Origin: Altererythrobacter sp.
GTDB taxonomy: Bacteria; Pseudomonadota; Alphaproteobacteria; Sphingomonadales; Sphingomonadaceae
Assembly (NCBI GenBank): GCA_016793865.1
Contig: JAEULJ010000009.1
Coordinates: forward strand, 79,081-143,080
Reading direction: 5' to 3'
Length of the DNA: 64,000 nucleotides
Shown: positions 8,391 through 17,627 of the stretch, piece after piece
Position numbering within the stretch: position 1 is the first letter of the stretch
How the letters are laid out: each line of letters opens with the position of its first letter
The notes under the pieces: model-generated
Seen by the model: the letters and a program-made list of their open reading frames with translations, nothing else
What the model was told of the DNA's origin: nothing
Databases searched by the model: none
Program-made: the position numbers and the translations under genes

Positions 8391-9029
8391 ATGCGCCTGG
8401 GTCTGCCCGTCCTCGCGCTGGCCGTGCTTGGCGCGTGTTCGGAGGCGCCGCCCGCACCCGGGCCGGTCGAGACGGACGTGCCCGCGGAACTGCGCGGCTC
8501 CGCCGGCGCCGCTTCCTCCATTACCGCCGAATCGGCCATTGGCACCCCGATGAAGGACCGGGTGGCCACCATTGGCGTGCTCAACAAGCGCAACAACATC
8601 GCGCAGGATCTGACCATGAAGCCGGGCGAAACGCGGCGGATCGGCGAGGTGATCGTGGCGCTGAAGTCCTGCGAGCGGACCGCGCCCTGGGAAATGCCTC
8701 AGGAAACCGGGGCGTTCGTTCAGGTCTTCGTGCAGCAGCGCGGCACACGGCGTGAGGGCGAGCAGCCGGGTTTCGCAAAGGTCTTTTCCGGGTGGCTGTT
8801 CCGCAACTCCCCCAGCCTCAATGTGGTCGAGCATCCGATCTATGATGTTTGGGTCAAGGATTGCGCAATGCGCTTTCCGGGGGAGGAGGCGCCCGCGCCC
8901 GGAGAGCGGCCGCCGTCGGCAGGCACGCCTCGGGCTGCAGCGACTCCGTCACCGTCAGCCAGCGCATCGCCGTCTCCGCCGGCTTCCCCTTCGCCCGCAG
9001 TTGCAGCGCCGAACGAAGCGACCGACTGA
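8391..9029 (+). CDS. DUF2155 domain lipoprotein
   Basis: A 212-residue exported protein with a signal peptide ending in LGAC (Cys16), so probably a lipoprotein. The DUF2155 core spans about residues 60-165 with ATIGVLNKRNN, VIVALKSCERTAPWEMPQ and the end motif YDVWVKDC. The tail after residue 165 is low-complexity Pro/Ser/Ala. The gene follows the NDUFA12-like gene by 5 bp, a pairing often seen in alphaproteobacteria, so a link to respiratory chain assembly is possible but unproven. The last 190 bp lie antisense to the 3' end of aat. Confidence 0.85.
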   Translation: MRLGLPVLALAVLGACSEAPPAPGPVETDVPAELRGSAGAASSITAESAIGTPMKDRVATIGVLNKRNNIAQDLTMKPGETRRIGEVIVALKSCERTAPWEMPQETGAFVQVFVQQRGTRREGEQPGFAKVFSGWLFRNSPSLNVVEHPIYDVWVKDCAMRFPGEEAPAPGERPPSAGTPRAAATPSPSASASPSPPASPSPAVAAPNEATD

Positions 9030-9658
9030 GGAAGGCTGGCGGCGGGCTTTCCGCGCGCTGAGGCGAGCCTGCGACGATAGTCCTGCTGGGGGATTGGCAC
9101 GGCGCCCAGGGTGGCGAGATGGTCGGTCATGAACTGGCAGTCGAGTAGCGCGAAGCCGGCGCGACGCAGCCCTGCCACCAGCCACGCGAGTGCCACCTTG
9201 CTGGCGTCGTCGGCTCGGCTGAACATGCTTTCACCGCAGAACACACGGTCGAAGGCCACGCCGTAGAGGCCGCCGGCAAGTCGCTCCCTGCCGTCTTCAT
9301 CGGATAGCCAGCATTCGATCGAATGAGCATGGCCGGCGTGGTGCAACGCCAGATAGCTCGCTTCTATCCGCCGACTGATCCAGCTTTCGGCATAGTCCTC
9401 GCGAGGCGCGGCGCAGGCGGCGATCACGGCGCCGAAATCCGCATCGCAAGTCACGCGGAAGCGATCCCGCCGTACGGTTTTGGCCAGGCTGCGCGAGAGG
9501 CGGAAGCCGTCTAGCGGAATGATCGCGCGCACTCGCGGTTCCACCCAATAGATCTCGGGATCGTCGCGGTGATCGGCCATGGGGAAGATGCCGCCGCGAT
9601 AGGCAACCAGCAGCAGTTCGGGCGGAATGATGTCGGATGGGCGAGCGGGGGCGTGCAT
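8840..9658 (-). CDS. aat: Leucyl/phenylalanyl-tRNA-protein transferase
   Basis: A 272-residue protein that adds Leu or Phe from tRNA to N-terminal Lys/Arg of proteins, making N-degrons for ClpS-ClpAP. Family motifs are LLLVAYRGGIFPMADH, IYWVEPRVRAIIPLDGF, SIECW and GGLYGVAFDRVFCGESMFSR. The start MHAPARPSD is the usual one; the upstream in-frame extension is not conserved-looking. The C-terminus is unusual: after YRRRLASARG it runs on for about 55 residues that are antisense to the DUF2155 tail, ending 190 bp inside that gene. Most family members stop near residue 230. The enzyme call is firm and the extension is probably a lost or displaced stop codon. Confidence 0.9.
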   Translation of the reverse strand: MHAPARPSDIIPPELLLVAYRGGIFPMADHRDDPEIYWVEPRVRAIIPLDGFRLSRSLAKTVRRDRFRVTCDADFGAVIAACAAPREDYAESWISRRIEASYLALHHAGHAHSIECWLSDEDGRERLAGGLYGVAFDRVFCGESMFSRADDASKVALAWLVAGLRRAGFALLDCQFMTDHLATLGAVPIPQQDYRRRLASARGKPAASLPQSVASFGAATAGEGEAGGDGDALADGDGVAAARGVPADGGRSPGAGASSPGKRIAQSLTQTS

Positions 9659-9745
9659 GGAGCGGGGCACATAGCAGCGCCGTGCGGGCAATGACATCGG
9701 CTTGCCAAGTGTTTCGCCTCGGCGTAGGGGGCGCGGCCTGCTGCA

Positions 9746-9820
9746 GGGGTGTAGCTCAGCTGGTAGAGCATCGGTCTCCAAAACCGAGGGCCACGGGTTC
9801 GAATCCTGTCACCCCTGCCA
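9746..9820 (+). tRNA. tRNA-Trp (anticodon CCA)
   Basis: A complete cloverleaf. The acceptor stem is AGGGGTG (9746-9752) with CACCCCT (9810-9816), followed by discriminator G and an encoded CCA (9818-9820). The anticodon stem TCGGT/ACCGA encloses the loop CTCCAAA with anticodon CCA at 9779-9781, and the T arm contains GGTTCGAATCC. Placement upstream of secE-nusG is a very common bacterial arrangement, though here a GT87-like gene intervenes. Confidence 0.97.
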
Positions 9821-9903
9821 CTTTCCCGGCCGCCACCACTTCTCCCCATGACCGGTCGTGGCCGCGCTGGCGCTGATCCGTTGCGAAGGTTAATCCTCGC
9901 CCG

Positions 9904-11082
9904 ATGGGGCATTGGAATTTCTGGATAAGGCGCGCGGATTGGCTGAATGCCCGGCGGGTGCGCGGATATGCGCTGCTGGTGGGCCTGGCCGGGCTGATGA
10001 TCGTGGCCAACGCGGTGGTGGAGGCAATGGGACCAACGGGGAGCGATTTCCTGGCCTTCTGGGGCGCGGGGAAGGCGGTTGCGGGGGGCGCTCCGGCCAC
10101 CGCCTATGACCTCGCGTTCCAGGAACGAGTCCAGACCGGCACCGGCTCTCGCGGTTGGTTCGCCTTCGTCAATCCACCACCGTTCCTGTTCCTCACCGCG
10201 CCGCTCGGCCTGCTGCCCTATCCGGCCGCATGGGGACTTTGGGTCGTCGCCGGCTTCGCGCTGTGGGCGGCTGCATCGATCAGCGCCTTCCCACGCCTGT
10301 GGCCGATCGTGCTAGCCTATCCCGGCGCGCTGATCGCGGCCACCCATGCGCAGACGGGGCTGGTGACAGGCGCGCTGCTGGTGTTCGCTGCAACCCGGCT
10401 GGACCGTCGCCCGCTGGCAGCAGGGGCCGCCATCGGTGCGCTGGTGATCAAGCCGCATCTTGCTCTGTTGCTGCCCTTCTGGCTCGCGGCGGGCGGGCGC
10501 TGGCGCAGCTTCATGGCCGCTGCGGTAGCGATCCTCGCCCTGGTGGCGCTGGCCGTGATCGCGTTCGGCCCATCGATCCTGCCGGCCTATGCATCGAGCT
10601 GGGAGGCCAGCGGCAAGCTGATGCGCGAGGCGGATTATGAATTTCTGATGCGGATGTGCTCGTTCTACGCGCCGCTCCGGTATTATGTCGGGAATGGCCT
10701 GGGCCTGGCGCTGGCAGGGGCGATGGCGCTGGGCCTGGTCGTCGTCGTGATACTGTCGTGGCGGCGTTTCAGTGGGGATGCGCAGGCCACCGCCGCGGCC
10801 ACGCTTGCCGCCACGGCTCTCGCGTCCCCCTATCTTTTCAATTACGATCTCCCGTTCCTGATCGTGCCGACGCTGTGGCTGGTCCGGGAGGGACTCGCGC
10901 AGGGTTTCCGCGATTACGAGAAGCTGGCTCTGGTGGCGCTGTGGCTGGCGCCCTACGCCACGCGCGCAGCCGCACTGCCCCTGGGCCTCAACCTGATGCC
11001 GGTCGCCTCGTTGGCGATCCTGGCGATGGTGTGGAGCCGCGGCGGCGCGCACCGGCTTGCCAAGCCGGTGTCCGCCGCGTAA
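9904..11082 (+). CDS. GT87/DUF2029-type polytopic membrane protein, probable glycosyltransferase
   Basis: A 392-residue protein with about ten hydrophobic helices. After the first transmembrane segment comes SDFLAFWGAGKAVAGG, the pattern at the first periplasmic loop of the GT87 (DUF2029) family, whose known members use polyprenyl-phosphate mannose. The rest matches the family in length and topology (WGLWVVAGFAL, AQTGLVTGALLVFAATRLDRRPLAAGAAIGALVIKPHLALLL). Donor and acceptor here are unknown. It lies between tRNA-Trp and secE, which are usually adjacent, so it seems to be an insertion in a conserved neighbourhood. The family call is reasonable, the specific activity is not known. Confidence 0.75.
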   Translation: MGHWNFWIRRADWLNARRVRGYALLVGLAGLMIVANAVVEAMGPTGSDFLAFWGAGKAVAGGAPATAYDLAFQERVQTGTGSRGWFAFVNPPPFLFLTAPLGLLPYPAAWGLWVVAGFALWAAASISAFPRLWPIVLAYPGALIAATHAQTGLVTGALLVFAATRLDRRPLAAGAAIGALVIKPHLALLLPFWLAAGGRWRSFMAAAVAILALVALAVIAFGPSILPAYASSWEASGKLMREADYEFLMRMCSFYAPLRYYVGNGLGLALAGAMALGLVVVVILSWRRFSGDAQATAAATLAATALASPYLFNYDLPFLIVPTLWLVREGLAQGFRDYEKLALVALWLAPYATRAAALPLGLNLMPVASLAILAMVWSRGGAHRLAKPVSAA

Positions 11083-11214
11083 GAGCGGCGCGCTTTCCGA
11101 CATCGGAATCTTCGCTTCACGCCGCTCCCGGACTTGATACGGGGCGGCGGCGAACCCATTCCCGAAAGAGGCGAGCACACTTCGCTTGTCGATATCGAAG
11201 GACTAGCCGCCGCC

Positions 11215-11421
11215 ATGGCCGAGAACAGCCGCAAGACCTCGCCCGCCGAGTTTCTGAGCCAGGTCCGCGCCGAAGGGCGCAAGATCGTGTGGCCGACGCG
11301 CGAGGAAACGGTGAAGACGGCGATTTTCGTCTTCATCATGATGCTGATCCTGTCGCTGTTCTTCCTCGGCGTCGATTCGATCTTCGGCGCGATCGTCGGC
11401 TGGCTCCTCACCCTCGCCTGA
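11215..11421 (+). CDS. secE: Preprotein translocase subunit SecE
   Basis: A 68-residue protein with one C-terminal transmembrane helix preceded by the conserved amphipathic segment: FLSQVRAEGRKIVWPTREET, then a hydrophobic run to the end. SecE clamps SecY in the SecYEG channel. The start MAENSRKTS was chosen because the family is short and the upstream in-frame residues are not conserved. nusG follows after 26 bp, the classical secE-nusG order. Confidence 0.96.
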   Translation: MAENSRKTSPAEFLSQVRAEGRKIVWPTREETVKTAIFVFIMMLILSLFFLGVDSIFGAIVGWLLTLA

Positions 11422-11447
11422 GACCGCAGCTTCCAACAAGGTAAACC

Positions 11448-11984
11448 ATGGCACGCTGGTACATCATCCACGCCTATTCGGGATTTGAGAACAAGGTTCG
11501 TGATTCGATCGTCTCGGAAGCGGAGCGGTTGGGTCTGTCCGACGCCGTCGAGCAGGTCGAGGTTCCGACCGAAACCGTGACGGAAGTGAAGCGCGGCAAA
11601 AAGGTGCAGGTGGAGCGCAAGTTCATGCCGGGCTATGTGCTCGCGAAGCTGCGCCTGACCGACGATGTGTACCACCTCGTCAAGAACACGCCGAAGGTCA
11701 CCGGCTTCCTGGGCAACAACAACAAGCCGCAGGCGATTTCCGAGAAGGAGGCCGCGCGCTATTTCGGCGGGGTCGAGGAAGCCAAGGCCGCGCCCAAGAC
11801 GCAGGTCAACGTCGATTACGAGATCGGCGATCAGGTCAAGGTCAACGCCGGCCCCTTTGCCAGCTTCAACGGTCTGGTCGAAGAGCTCGATTTCGACAAG
11901 CAGCGCGTCAAGGTCGCTGTGTCGATCTTCGGCCGGGCCACCCCGGTCGAACTCGCGTTCGAGGAAGTCGAACTGGTCAAGTAG
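11448..11984 (+). CDS. nusG: Transcription termination/antitermination protein NusG
   Basis: A 178-residue NusG with both domains: the NGN domain beginning RWYIIHAYSGFENKV, with FMPGYVLAKL in the middle and NTPKVTGFLG near its end, and the C-terminal KOW domain with GDQVKVNAGPFASFNGLVEELD. It binds RNA polymerase to raise processivity and couples it to Rho or ribosomes. It follows secE at 26 bp. rplK would normally follow directly; here an oppositely oriented protease gene lies between. Confidence 0.97.
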   Translation: MARWYIIHAYSGFENKVRDSIVSEAERLGLSDAVEQVEVPTETVTEVKRGKKVQVERKFMPGYVLAKLRLTDDVYHLVKNTPKVTGFLGNNNKPQAISEKEAARYFGGVEEAKAAPKTQVNVDYEIGDQVKVNAGPFASFNGLVEELDFDKQRVKVAVSIFGRATPVELAFEEVELVK

Positions 11985-11996
11985 CACGCACGGCCG

Positions 11997-12022
11997 GGCC
12001 TGCCGCCTATCGCGCGCAGGCC
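11997..12022. terminator. Possible hairpin terminator between nusG and the convergent protease gene
   Basis: Just after the nusG stop, GGCCTGC (11997-12003) can pair with GCAGGCC (12016-12022), and flanking CACGG/CCGTG could extend it with a bulge. It sits between two convergent genes. There is no clear T run, so intrinsic termination is uncertain. Confidence 0.35.
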
Positions 12023-13110
12023 GTGTCAGCGCCAGCGGTGATTATGGTGAGATAGCTGGCCGATGCGTTGCGCAGCGCGGCGCTGTCGCGGCATTTCCTG
12101 AGCTGGAAGCGCACCTTGCGATGCCGGAAATCGAGCGAGACCCGGCGAAAGGTTTCCATGATATCGGTGCCGAGCAGCAACGAGGGCCTTTCGTGGATGC
12201 CGAAGACCTCGAACGGGGGCACATCCGCGAACGCCACCGGGACATTGTGAAGAATAACTGACCCCAGCTTCAGTCTGGCTATGCGTGCCAGCTGGAGCTT
12301 GCTGACCGTGCCGGTAACACCGGAGATCTCGATTTCCTTGAAGGACTTGGGGTCGCGGCGCAGCAGCCTGTCGCGCAGTGCCGTGTTCCCGATGGTGATC
12401 TGCGAGCCGGTGTCCACCACCGCCTCGATCGGCACTGTCCCCGCGCGGACTTCGGTCAGGATCAGCTGCCCCTTGCGCAGCCGCGCGGTCACCACGATCA
12501 CGCCGTCTTCCCTGGGAAGCGGGTCCCGCGCGTCGTCCACCGCGATCGTGCGTTTCTCGAAGTCGAGCATGAGCCGCTGTTCGGTGAGGGCGTCGAGACC
12601 GAGCATGCCCTCTCCGCCAAGGTCGCGCTCTTTGAGCACTGGAAGTTCGAGGTCGGTCACGCGGGTAGGACCCAACTCGATTTCGTCGACGAGCACGCGA
12701 TCCACGATCTGCGAATCGGTGATCGAATTGAGGATGACCCTGCGCCCGAGCGGCAATTTGAGCGCCTGGGCGATCCGTTCGCCCACCACGGAGGTGTCCG
12801 CACCGCTGTCGACCACGAAGCGATAGGGGCCGGCGCCATTTATGCGGACCGCCACGGTCATCCGGCTCTGCACCTTGCGCGCCTCGATGTCCGATCCACC
12901 AATGGCCAGGGCTTCGTCGATGGCCGCGCGCGGAAGAGTGGGCATTTTTGCCCGATCGACCGGCACGGACGAATCCACGGGCACGGCCGGTCCCGGATCG
13001 GCAGACGCGGCGCTGGGAGCCGCCCCGGCCAGGCCCAGCAGCGCCAGGACTGGCGCCGCCCGCCGCAGCAATTGCGCGGGGTGGTATCCATCCTCTCTCA
13101 TGGGCGCCAT
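12007..13110 (-). CDS. Retropepsin-like aspartic protease with two DTG-type domains, exported
   Basis: About 367 residues with a signal-like N-terminus (LLRRAAPVLALLGLAGAAPSAASA). Two pepsin-like motifs are present: VVDSGADTSVVG (Asp101) and VVDTGSQITIGN (Asp233). Each half continues with strands typical of retroviral-type aspartyl proteases, and both catalytic aspartates are retained, so an internal pseudo-dimer is likely. Bacterial members of this family act in the periplasm; the substrate is unknown. The gene is antisense within the secE-nusG-rplK-rplA region. The start is uncertain between adjacent Met codons (13110 or 13101), and neither has a clear ribosome binding site. Confidence 0.8.
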   Translation of the reverse strand: MAPMREDGYHPAQLLRRAAPVLALLGLAGAAPSAASADPGPAVPVDSSVPVDRAKMPTLPRAAIDEALAIGGSDIEARKVQSRMTVAVRINGAGPYRFVVDSGADTSVVGERIAQALKLPLGRRVILNSITDSQIVDRVLVDEIELGPTRVTDLELPVLKERDLGGEGMLGLDALTEQRLMLDFEKRTIAVDDARDPLPREDGVIVVTARLRKGQLILTEVRAGTVPIEAVVDTGSQITIGNTALRDRLLRRDPKSFKEIEISGVTGTVSKLQLARIARLKLGSVILHNVPVAFADVPPFEVFGIHERPSLLLGTDIMETFRRVSLDFRHRKVRFQLRKCRDSAALRNASASYLTIITAGADTACAR

Positions 13111-13331
13111 GTTACATCGCTTCGTCGGCGGCTCCAAACCCCGACCGCCTGGCTGCCCGCGGAGCCGGCGATACGCGGTTGCATTTTGCCGGTCATGCGC
13201 TATGTGCGCGCGCTCTCCGGGCCACGGCCTGGGAAAATCCCCGCGGGAGAGGCGCACCACGCCTCGCTTGACCGCTTACCATGAGCAGGTCCGCCCCGCG
13301 GCTCTGCAACAGTGAGAAAGGAACTGGCCTC

Positions 13332-13763
13332 ATGGCCAAGAAGATTACCGGCTATATCAAGCTGCAGGTGCCCGCCGGCACCGCCAATCCGAGCCCGCCG
13401 ATCGGCCCCGCGCTGGGCCAGCGCGGCGTCAACATCATGGAATTCTGCAAGGCCTTCAACGCGGCGACCGATTCGCTCGAGAAGCAGATGCCGATCCCCA
13501 CGATCATCACCGTCTACGCCGATCGCTCGTTCAGCTTCGTCACCAAGACGCCGCCTGCCACCTTCCTCATCAAGAAGGCCGCCAAGCTCAAGTCGGGTTC
13601 GAAGGAGCCGGGCAAGATCAAGGCCGGCACCATCAAGCGCAGCCAGCTCGCCGAGATCGCCGAGACCAAGATGAAGGATCTCAACGCGAACGACATCGAA
13701 CAGGCGACCAAGATCATCGAGGGCAGCGCGCGCTCGATGGGCCTCGAAGTGGTGGAGGGCTGA
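13332..13763 (+). CDS. rplK: 50S ribosomal protein L11
   Basis: A 143-residue L11, the normal length. It starts [16 protein letters not shown] and has [19 protein letters not shown] in the N-terminal domain, which binds thiostrepton-type drugs and GTPase-linked factors. The C-terminal RNA-binding domain contains [13 protein letters not shown] and ARSMGLEV. A Shine-Dalgarno-like GAAAGGAAC lies about ten bases ahead. rplA follows after 4 bp, the universal order. Confidence 0.97.
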   Translation: MAKKITGYIKLQVPAGTANPSPPIGPALGQRGVNIMEFCKAFNAATDSLEKQMPIPTIITVYADRSFSFVTKTPPATFLIKKAAKLKSGSKEPGKIKAGTIKRSQLAEIAETKMKDLNANDIEQATKIIEGSARSMGLEVVEG

Positions 13764-13767
13764 GACC

Positions 13768-14460
13768 ATGGCAACGCAGACCAAAGTGCAGAAGGTGCGC
13801 GCCGATCTCGATCGCGAGAAGCTCTACACCGTAGATGAGGCGCTGGGCATGCTTCGCACGCACAAGCGCAAGTTCGACGAAACCGTCGAGGTGGCGATGA
13901 ACCTGGGCGTCGATCCCCGTCACGCTGACCAGATGGTGCGCGGCATGGTGTCGCTGCCTTCGGGCACCGGCAAGGATGTGCGCGTGGCGGTGTTCGCGCG
14001 TGGTGACAATGCCGACAAGGCGCTGGCCGCCGGGGCCGACAAGGTGGGCGCCGAAGACCTGATGGAAGACATGCAGGCCGGCAATCTGAACTACGACCGT
14101 GTGATAGCCACTCCCGACATGATGGGTGTGGTCGGTCGCCTGGGCAAGGTGCTCGGTCCCAAGGGCCTGATGCCGAACCCCAAGCTCGGCACCGTGACGC
14201 CGAACGTGGAGCAGGCCGTGAAGGACGCCAAGGGTGGCCAGGTCGAATTCCGCGTCGAAAAGCAGGGCATCATCCACTCGGGCATCGGCAAGCTGTCGTT
14301 CTCCGACGATGCGCTGAAGGCCAATTTCAAGGCGCTGACCGAGGCGGTGGTGAAGTCCAAGCCCTCGGGCTCCAAGGGCAAGTATGTTCGCAAGGTCACG
14401 CTGACCTCGAGCATGGGGCCGGGCCTCAAGGTCGATCTCGCCGAGGTCGAAGGCGCGTAA
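13768..14460 (+). CDS. rplA: 50S ribosomal protein L1
   Basis: A 230-residue L1, full length. Family landmarks include [40 protein letters not shown] and [18 protein letters not shown]1 binds 23S rRNA at the L1 stalk and often represses its own operon by binding mRNA. A strong intrinsic terminator follows 25 bp after the stop, so this transcript ends here and does not continue into rplJ-rplL as it does in many bacteria. Confidence 0.97.
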   Translation: MATQTKVQKVRADLDREKLYTVDEALGMLRTHKRKFDETVEVAMNLGVDPRHADQMVRGMVSLPSGTGKDVRVAVFARGDNADKALAAGADKVGAEDLMEDMQAGNLNYDRVIATPDMMGVVGRLGKVLGPKGLMPNPKLGTVTPNVEQAVKDAKGGQVEFRVEKQGIIHSGIGKLSFSDDALKANFKALTEAVVKSKPSGSKGKYVRKVTLTSSMGPGLKVDLAEVEGA

Positions 14461-14484
14461 GCTCTTCGCTCGGTGACAAGGTTG

Positions 14485-14516
14485 AAGGGCCGGTGGAGCG
14501 ATCCGCCGGCCCTTTT
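14485..14516 (+). terminator. Rho-independent terminator of rplK-rplA
   Basis: The perfect stem AAGGGCCGG (14485-14493) pairs with CCGGCCCTT (14506-14514), with extra inner pairing, followed by TT and then CATT. The convergent DUF2339 gene ends on the last bases of this structure, so the hairpin may act on both strands. Confidence 0.85.
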
Positions 14517-17452
14517 CATTCGATGACAGGCCTGGCGCGAAGCTGTCGGCTATAGACCCAGCCGATCCCGATCAGGCTGAACCCGAGCGCCATGAAACTG
14601 GCGACGCGCAGCAGTCCGTCGAGGCCGGCGGCATCGACCAGGAACACCTTCGCCACCGCCAGCAGCATGATCGCCAGCGAGCCAAGGCGCCAGCTACGCT
14701 CGCCTCGGCGACTGCCGACCCAGAGGAAGCCCAGCGCGAGCAGAATGCCGGCCAGCGAGCGCAGCAGATCCTCGGACTGGCTGAGCGGCACTCCTGCCGG
14801 GACTGAGCCAGCGAACGCCTGCCGCAGCAGAGTCAGCACGGCAAGACAGGCCAGCACCAGCACGGCGCCGTCGAATGCGGGTGCCAGCCGCGCGGGGCTC
14901 CACCGGCGTAGTGAAAGCGCCGTCGCGATCGCTACGCCATAGGCCGCTGCCCCGAGATTGGCGAGCGGCAGCGGACCGAGCGCCTGCGACGCCCACAGCG
15001 GGTTGTGGAGGAGCGCGGTGTAGACCGCGAAATGTGCCAAAGCTGCACCGGCCAGACACAGAGCCGCGCCTTGCATCGAACCGATCCGGCCCACGCCCTT
15101 TGCACATGTCCAGGCTGCGGCGAGCAGGATGGCCTCCCATATCGTGCGTTCTGCAAGTCCGAACGTCACGAACCGCGCCGCGCTGTCCACCGCGAAAACC
15201 TGCTTGAAGAGAATGTGGCCTGCGACCAGCGCCACCGGCAACGCCAGGGCCGCCGGAGGAATGCGCCCCGCGACCGCACGCGGTAGCGGAAAGCGAACGA
15301 TGGCCTGTGCCGCGAGTACTGGCAGCAGTCGGGTCGCGACGATCCACAACGCCGGCAGGTCCGGCAGGAGAACCGGATCGGCGCCGAGCGATTCGAGCCC
15401 GGCGCCAAGCCACCAGGCGAGCGGTTCGAGAGCCCAACCCGCGGCTACGGCGAGCGCGGTGACCCGCGCGGTTACGCGTTCGCGCAAGCCGAACTGCAAT
15501 GCGATGGCGAGCAGCGCGGCGCTCCAGGCCAGCATGTCGCGCGGCAGGATTTGCGCCAGGGCGCCGTAGACTGCGAGGGCTGCCGCCGCTTCAGCAATCC
15601 GACGCCGGCCACCTTGCTGCTCGCGCCAGGCCAGCGCAACCAGTACCGCCGTCAGCGCGAGCCAGCGGGCCGCACCGATGAGGTCCCGCGTGTGCTGGCT
15701 CCAGCCGAACAGGTGTTGAACCTCCTGCTCGATGCGGAAATGCGCGAGCAACGCCGCGCCGACAATCGTGGCCGCGCCCCACAACAAGGCCTCCAGCGGG
15801 GCTGCGGTTCGGCCGCGCAAGGCCGCGAAGACGCCCGCGAACACGGCAGCCCCGGCAAGCGGCGCGGCCCAGCCTGGCGTCACTAGCAGAACTGCGGCGA
15901 ATACGAGGGCCGCGCTTACGGCGATCTGTATTGCAAGACCGGCAGTCTCGGCGCGTGCGCGTGCCAGCCAGGCTGCGGTCGCAGGCAGCGCTGCGAGCGC
16001 CAGCGTGGTCGCGGCCAGCAAGGTCTCGACCCGATCCGCCGCAAGTTCGCCGAAGTTGGCGTTGGCGATCGCGGCTAGACCGGCGGCCGTCACGGCGATC
16101 TGCCAGCCATCGATATCGCGATCCGCGTTGCGCCAAGTGAGTGCCAGCGGCACCCCCGCAAACACGGACGCGATGGCTACGGCCACGATGGCGAACAATG
16201 GGCCCGATGCCCCATCCCATTGCGCCAGGAGGAGGAGCGCCACCGCCGCGGCGATTGCGTTGCTCTCGCGAAGGTCGGGCCTGCGCCAGGTGAAGAAGGC
16301 GAGTGTCGCGCCCAGCAGCAGGTAAAGTGCCCAGGTCAGCGGCGAATAGCCCGCTTGGTCGACCAGCCAAGCAAGCTGAATGCTCGCGAGGAGGGAGGCG
16401 CCAAGGCGAAGCGGGCGCTCGAATTGCGTCGTGCCCGCCAGCACCGGGATCACGGCACCGAGCACGATGAGATAGAGACCGAGCGCCAGCGCCTCCACCA
16501 GGCCGAAATCGGTCGAAAGCAGCAGGATCGCGCCCCATCCCAGCCCGCCACCCAGCGCGGCCATTCCCATCCACGGACGCCGCTGGCCTCGGCCGGAGAG
16601 CACGAGACCGGCAGTCACCAGGCCCAAGTAGAGCGAGAGCAGTGGCAGGTTCGCATCCTCGCCGCCTACGAGTGCCGGTGCGGCAAAGCCGCCAACGAGG
16701 CCGAGCACGGCGCTCGGCAATCCGAAACGGAACGACAGGACAATCGCGCCTGCGGTTACCGCCGCCAGTCCGAGGAAGGCGAGCGTCTGGCCGATCAGCC
16801 CATACTGCGTGCCCGCGAGGTAGAACGCGGCATAGAGCGTTGCCAGTCCGGCGCCCGCCAGTGCCTGGCCGACGCGAGGATCGGCCACTCGCTCGCGGAA
16901 ACGATACGCCGCCTCGGCGCCCACCAGGAGGCCGAACCCGAATATAAACGCCATGATTACGCGCAGCAGCGGGGTGATGAGGCCGCGTTCGATCGAGTAG
17001 CGGACGAGGAAGACGCCCGCCACGGCAAGCGTGATGCCGCCCGCCCAGATCGGCAAGCGCCGACCAAAGACGTCCTCCAGATCGAGCGGGAGTGACGGGC
17101 GCCACGATGTGTCCACGCCTTGCTCTGGCGGTGGCTCGAATGCAGGTTCGCGCTCCGGCGGCGCCGAGGGGGCGTCGAGCGTGACGGCATCCTCGCGATC
17201 TTCGCGGCGCGAGGTCTTGGGGACACTGGCACGCCGTGCCTGTTGGCGAGGTTCGGGTTCAGGCCCCGATTGCGGCGGCACTGGCGGTGCAATCGGCTCG
17301 CCTGGCTGCACGCGTTGCATGCCTTCGTTCAGCTCTTGAGTGAAGGTGTCCCGAGAAGCTTCAAGCGCGCCGATCCGGCTTTCGGCGATATTGAGCCGGC
17401 GCATCAAACCCAGGACCGCAGCGACCAATCCGATGATGAACAGCCATTCCAT
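14516..17452 (-). CDS. DUF2339 giant polytopic membrane protein
   Basis: A 978-residue protein. The N-terminal hydrophobic helix ([16 protein letters not shown]) is followed by a coiled-coil-like segment and a charged Pro/Arg-rich stretch to about residue 130, then more than twenty hydrophobic helices from about 135 to the end. The DUF2339 family is recognised by [26 protein letters not shown] at the start of the membrane domain and EQEVQHLF-type loops later. The function is unknown in published work; some members affect envelope properties. It converges on rplA and overlaps its terminator. It is transcribed alone, with mmsA divergent upstream. Confidence 0.85.
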   Translation of the reverse strand: MEWLFIIGLVAAVLGLMRRLNIAESRIGALEASRDTFTQELNEGMQRVQPGEPIAPPVPPQSGPEPEPRQQARRASVPKTSRREDREDAVTLDAPSAPPEREPAFEPPPEQGVDTSWRPSLPLDLEDVFGRRLPIWAGGITLAVAGVFLVRYSIERGLITPLLRVIMAFIFGFGLLVGAEAAYRFRERVADPRVGQALAGAGLATLYAAFYLAGTQYGLIGQTLAFLGLAAVTAGAIVLSFRFGLPSAVLGLVGGFAAPALVGGEDANLPLLSLYLGLVTAGLVLSGRGQRRPWMGMAALGGGLGWGAILLLSTDFGLVEALALGLYLIVLGAVIPVLAGTTQFERPLRLGASLLASIQLAWLVDQAGYSPLTWALYLLLGATLAFFTWRRPDLRESNAIAAAVALLLLAQWDGASGPLFAIVAVAIASVFAGVPLALTWRNADRDIDGWQIAVTAAGLAAIANANFGELAADRVETLLAATTLALAALPATAAWLARARAETAGLAIQIAVSAALVFAAVLLVTPGWAAPLAGAAVFAGVFAALRGRTAAPLEALLWGAATIVGAALLAHFRIEQEVQHLFGWSQHTRDLIGAARWLALTAVLVALAWREQQGGRRRIAEAAAALAVYGALAQILPRDMLAWSAALLAIALQFGLRERVTARVTALAVAAGWALEPLAWWLGAGLESLGADPVLLPDLPALWIVATRLLPVLAAQAIVRFPLPRAVAGRIPPAALALPVALVAGHILFKQVFAVDSAARFVTFGLAERTIWEAILLAAAWTCAKGVGRIGSMQGAALCLAGAALAHFAVYTALLHNPLWASQALGPLPLANLGAAAYGVAIATALSLRRWSPARLAPAFDGAVLVLACLAVLTLLRQAFAGSVPAGVPLSQSEDLLRSLAGILLALGFLWVGSRRGERSWRLGSLAIMLLAVAKVFLVDAAGLDGLLRVASFMALGFSLIGIGWVYSRQLRARPVIE

Positions 17453-17627
17453 GCCCGGCCCCCTCGTTGAGCCATGCTAGGGCGTGGTGGGGACTGCACA
17501 AGCCCGGCAATCGACGTTTGCCCAGACGGCTGCGGCTCGGTGCACACTCATTGGACTTCGGATGGCCCGAACACGGTTGATTTCGCCCTGCACCCGGCCC
17601 AAGCGGCGCGTCGTAGGAGAGACAACC

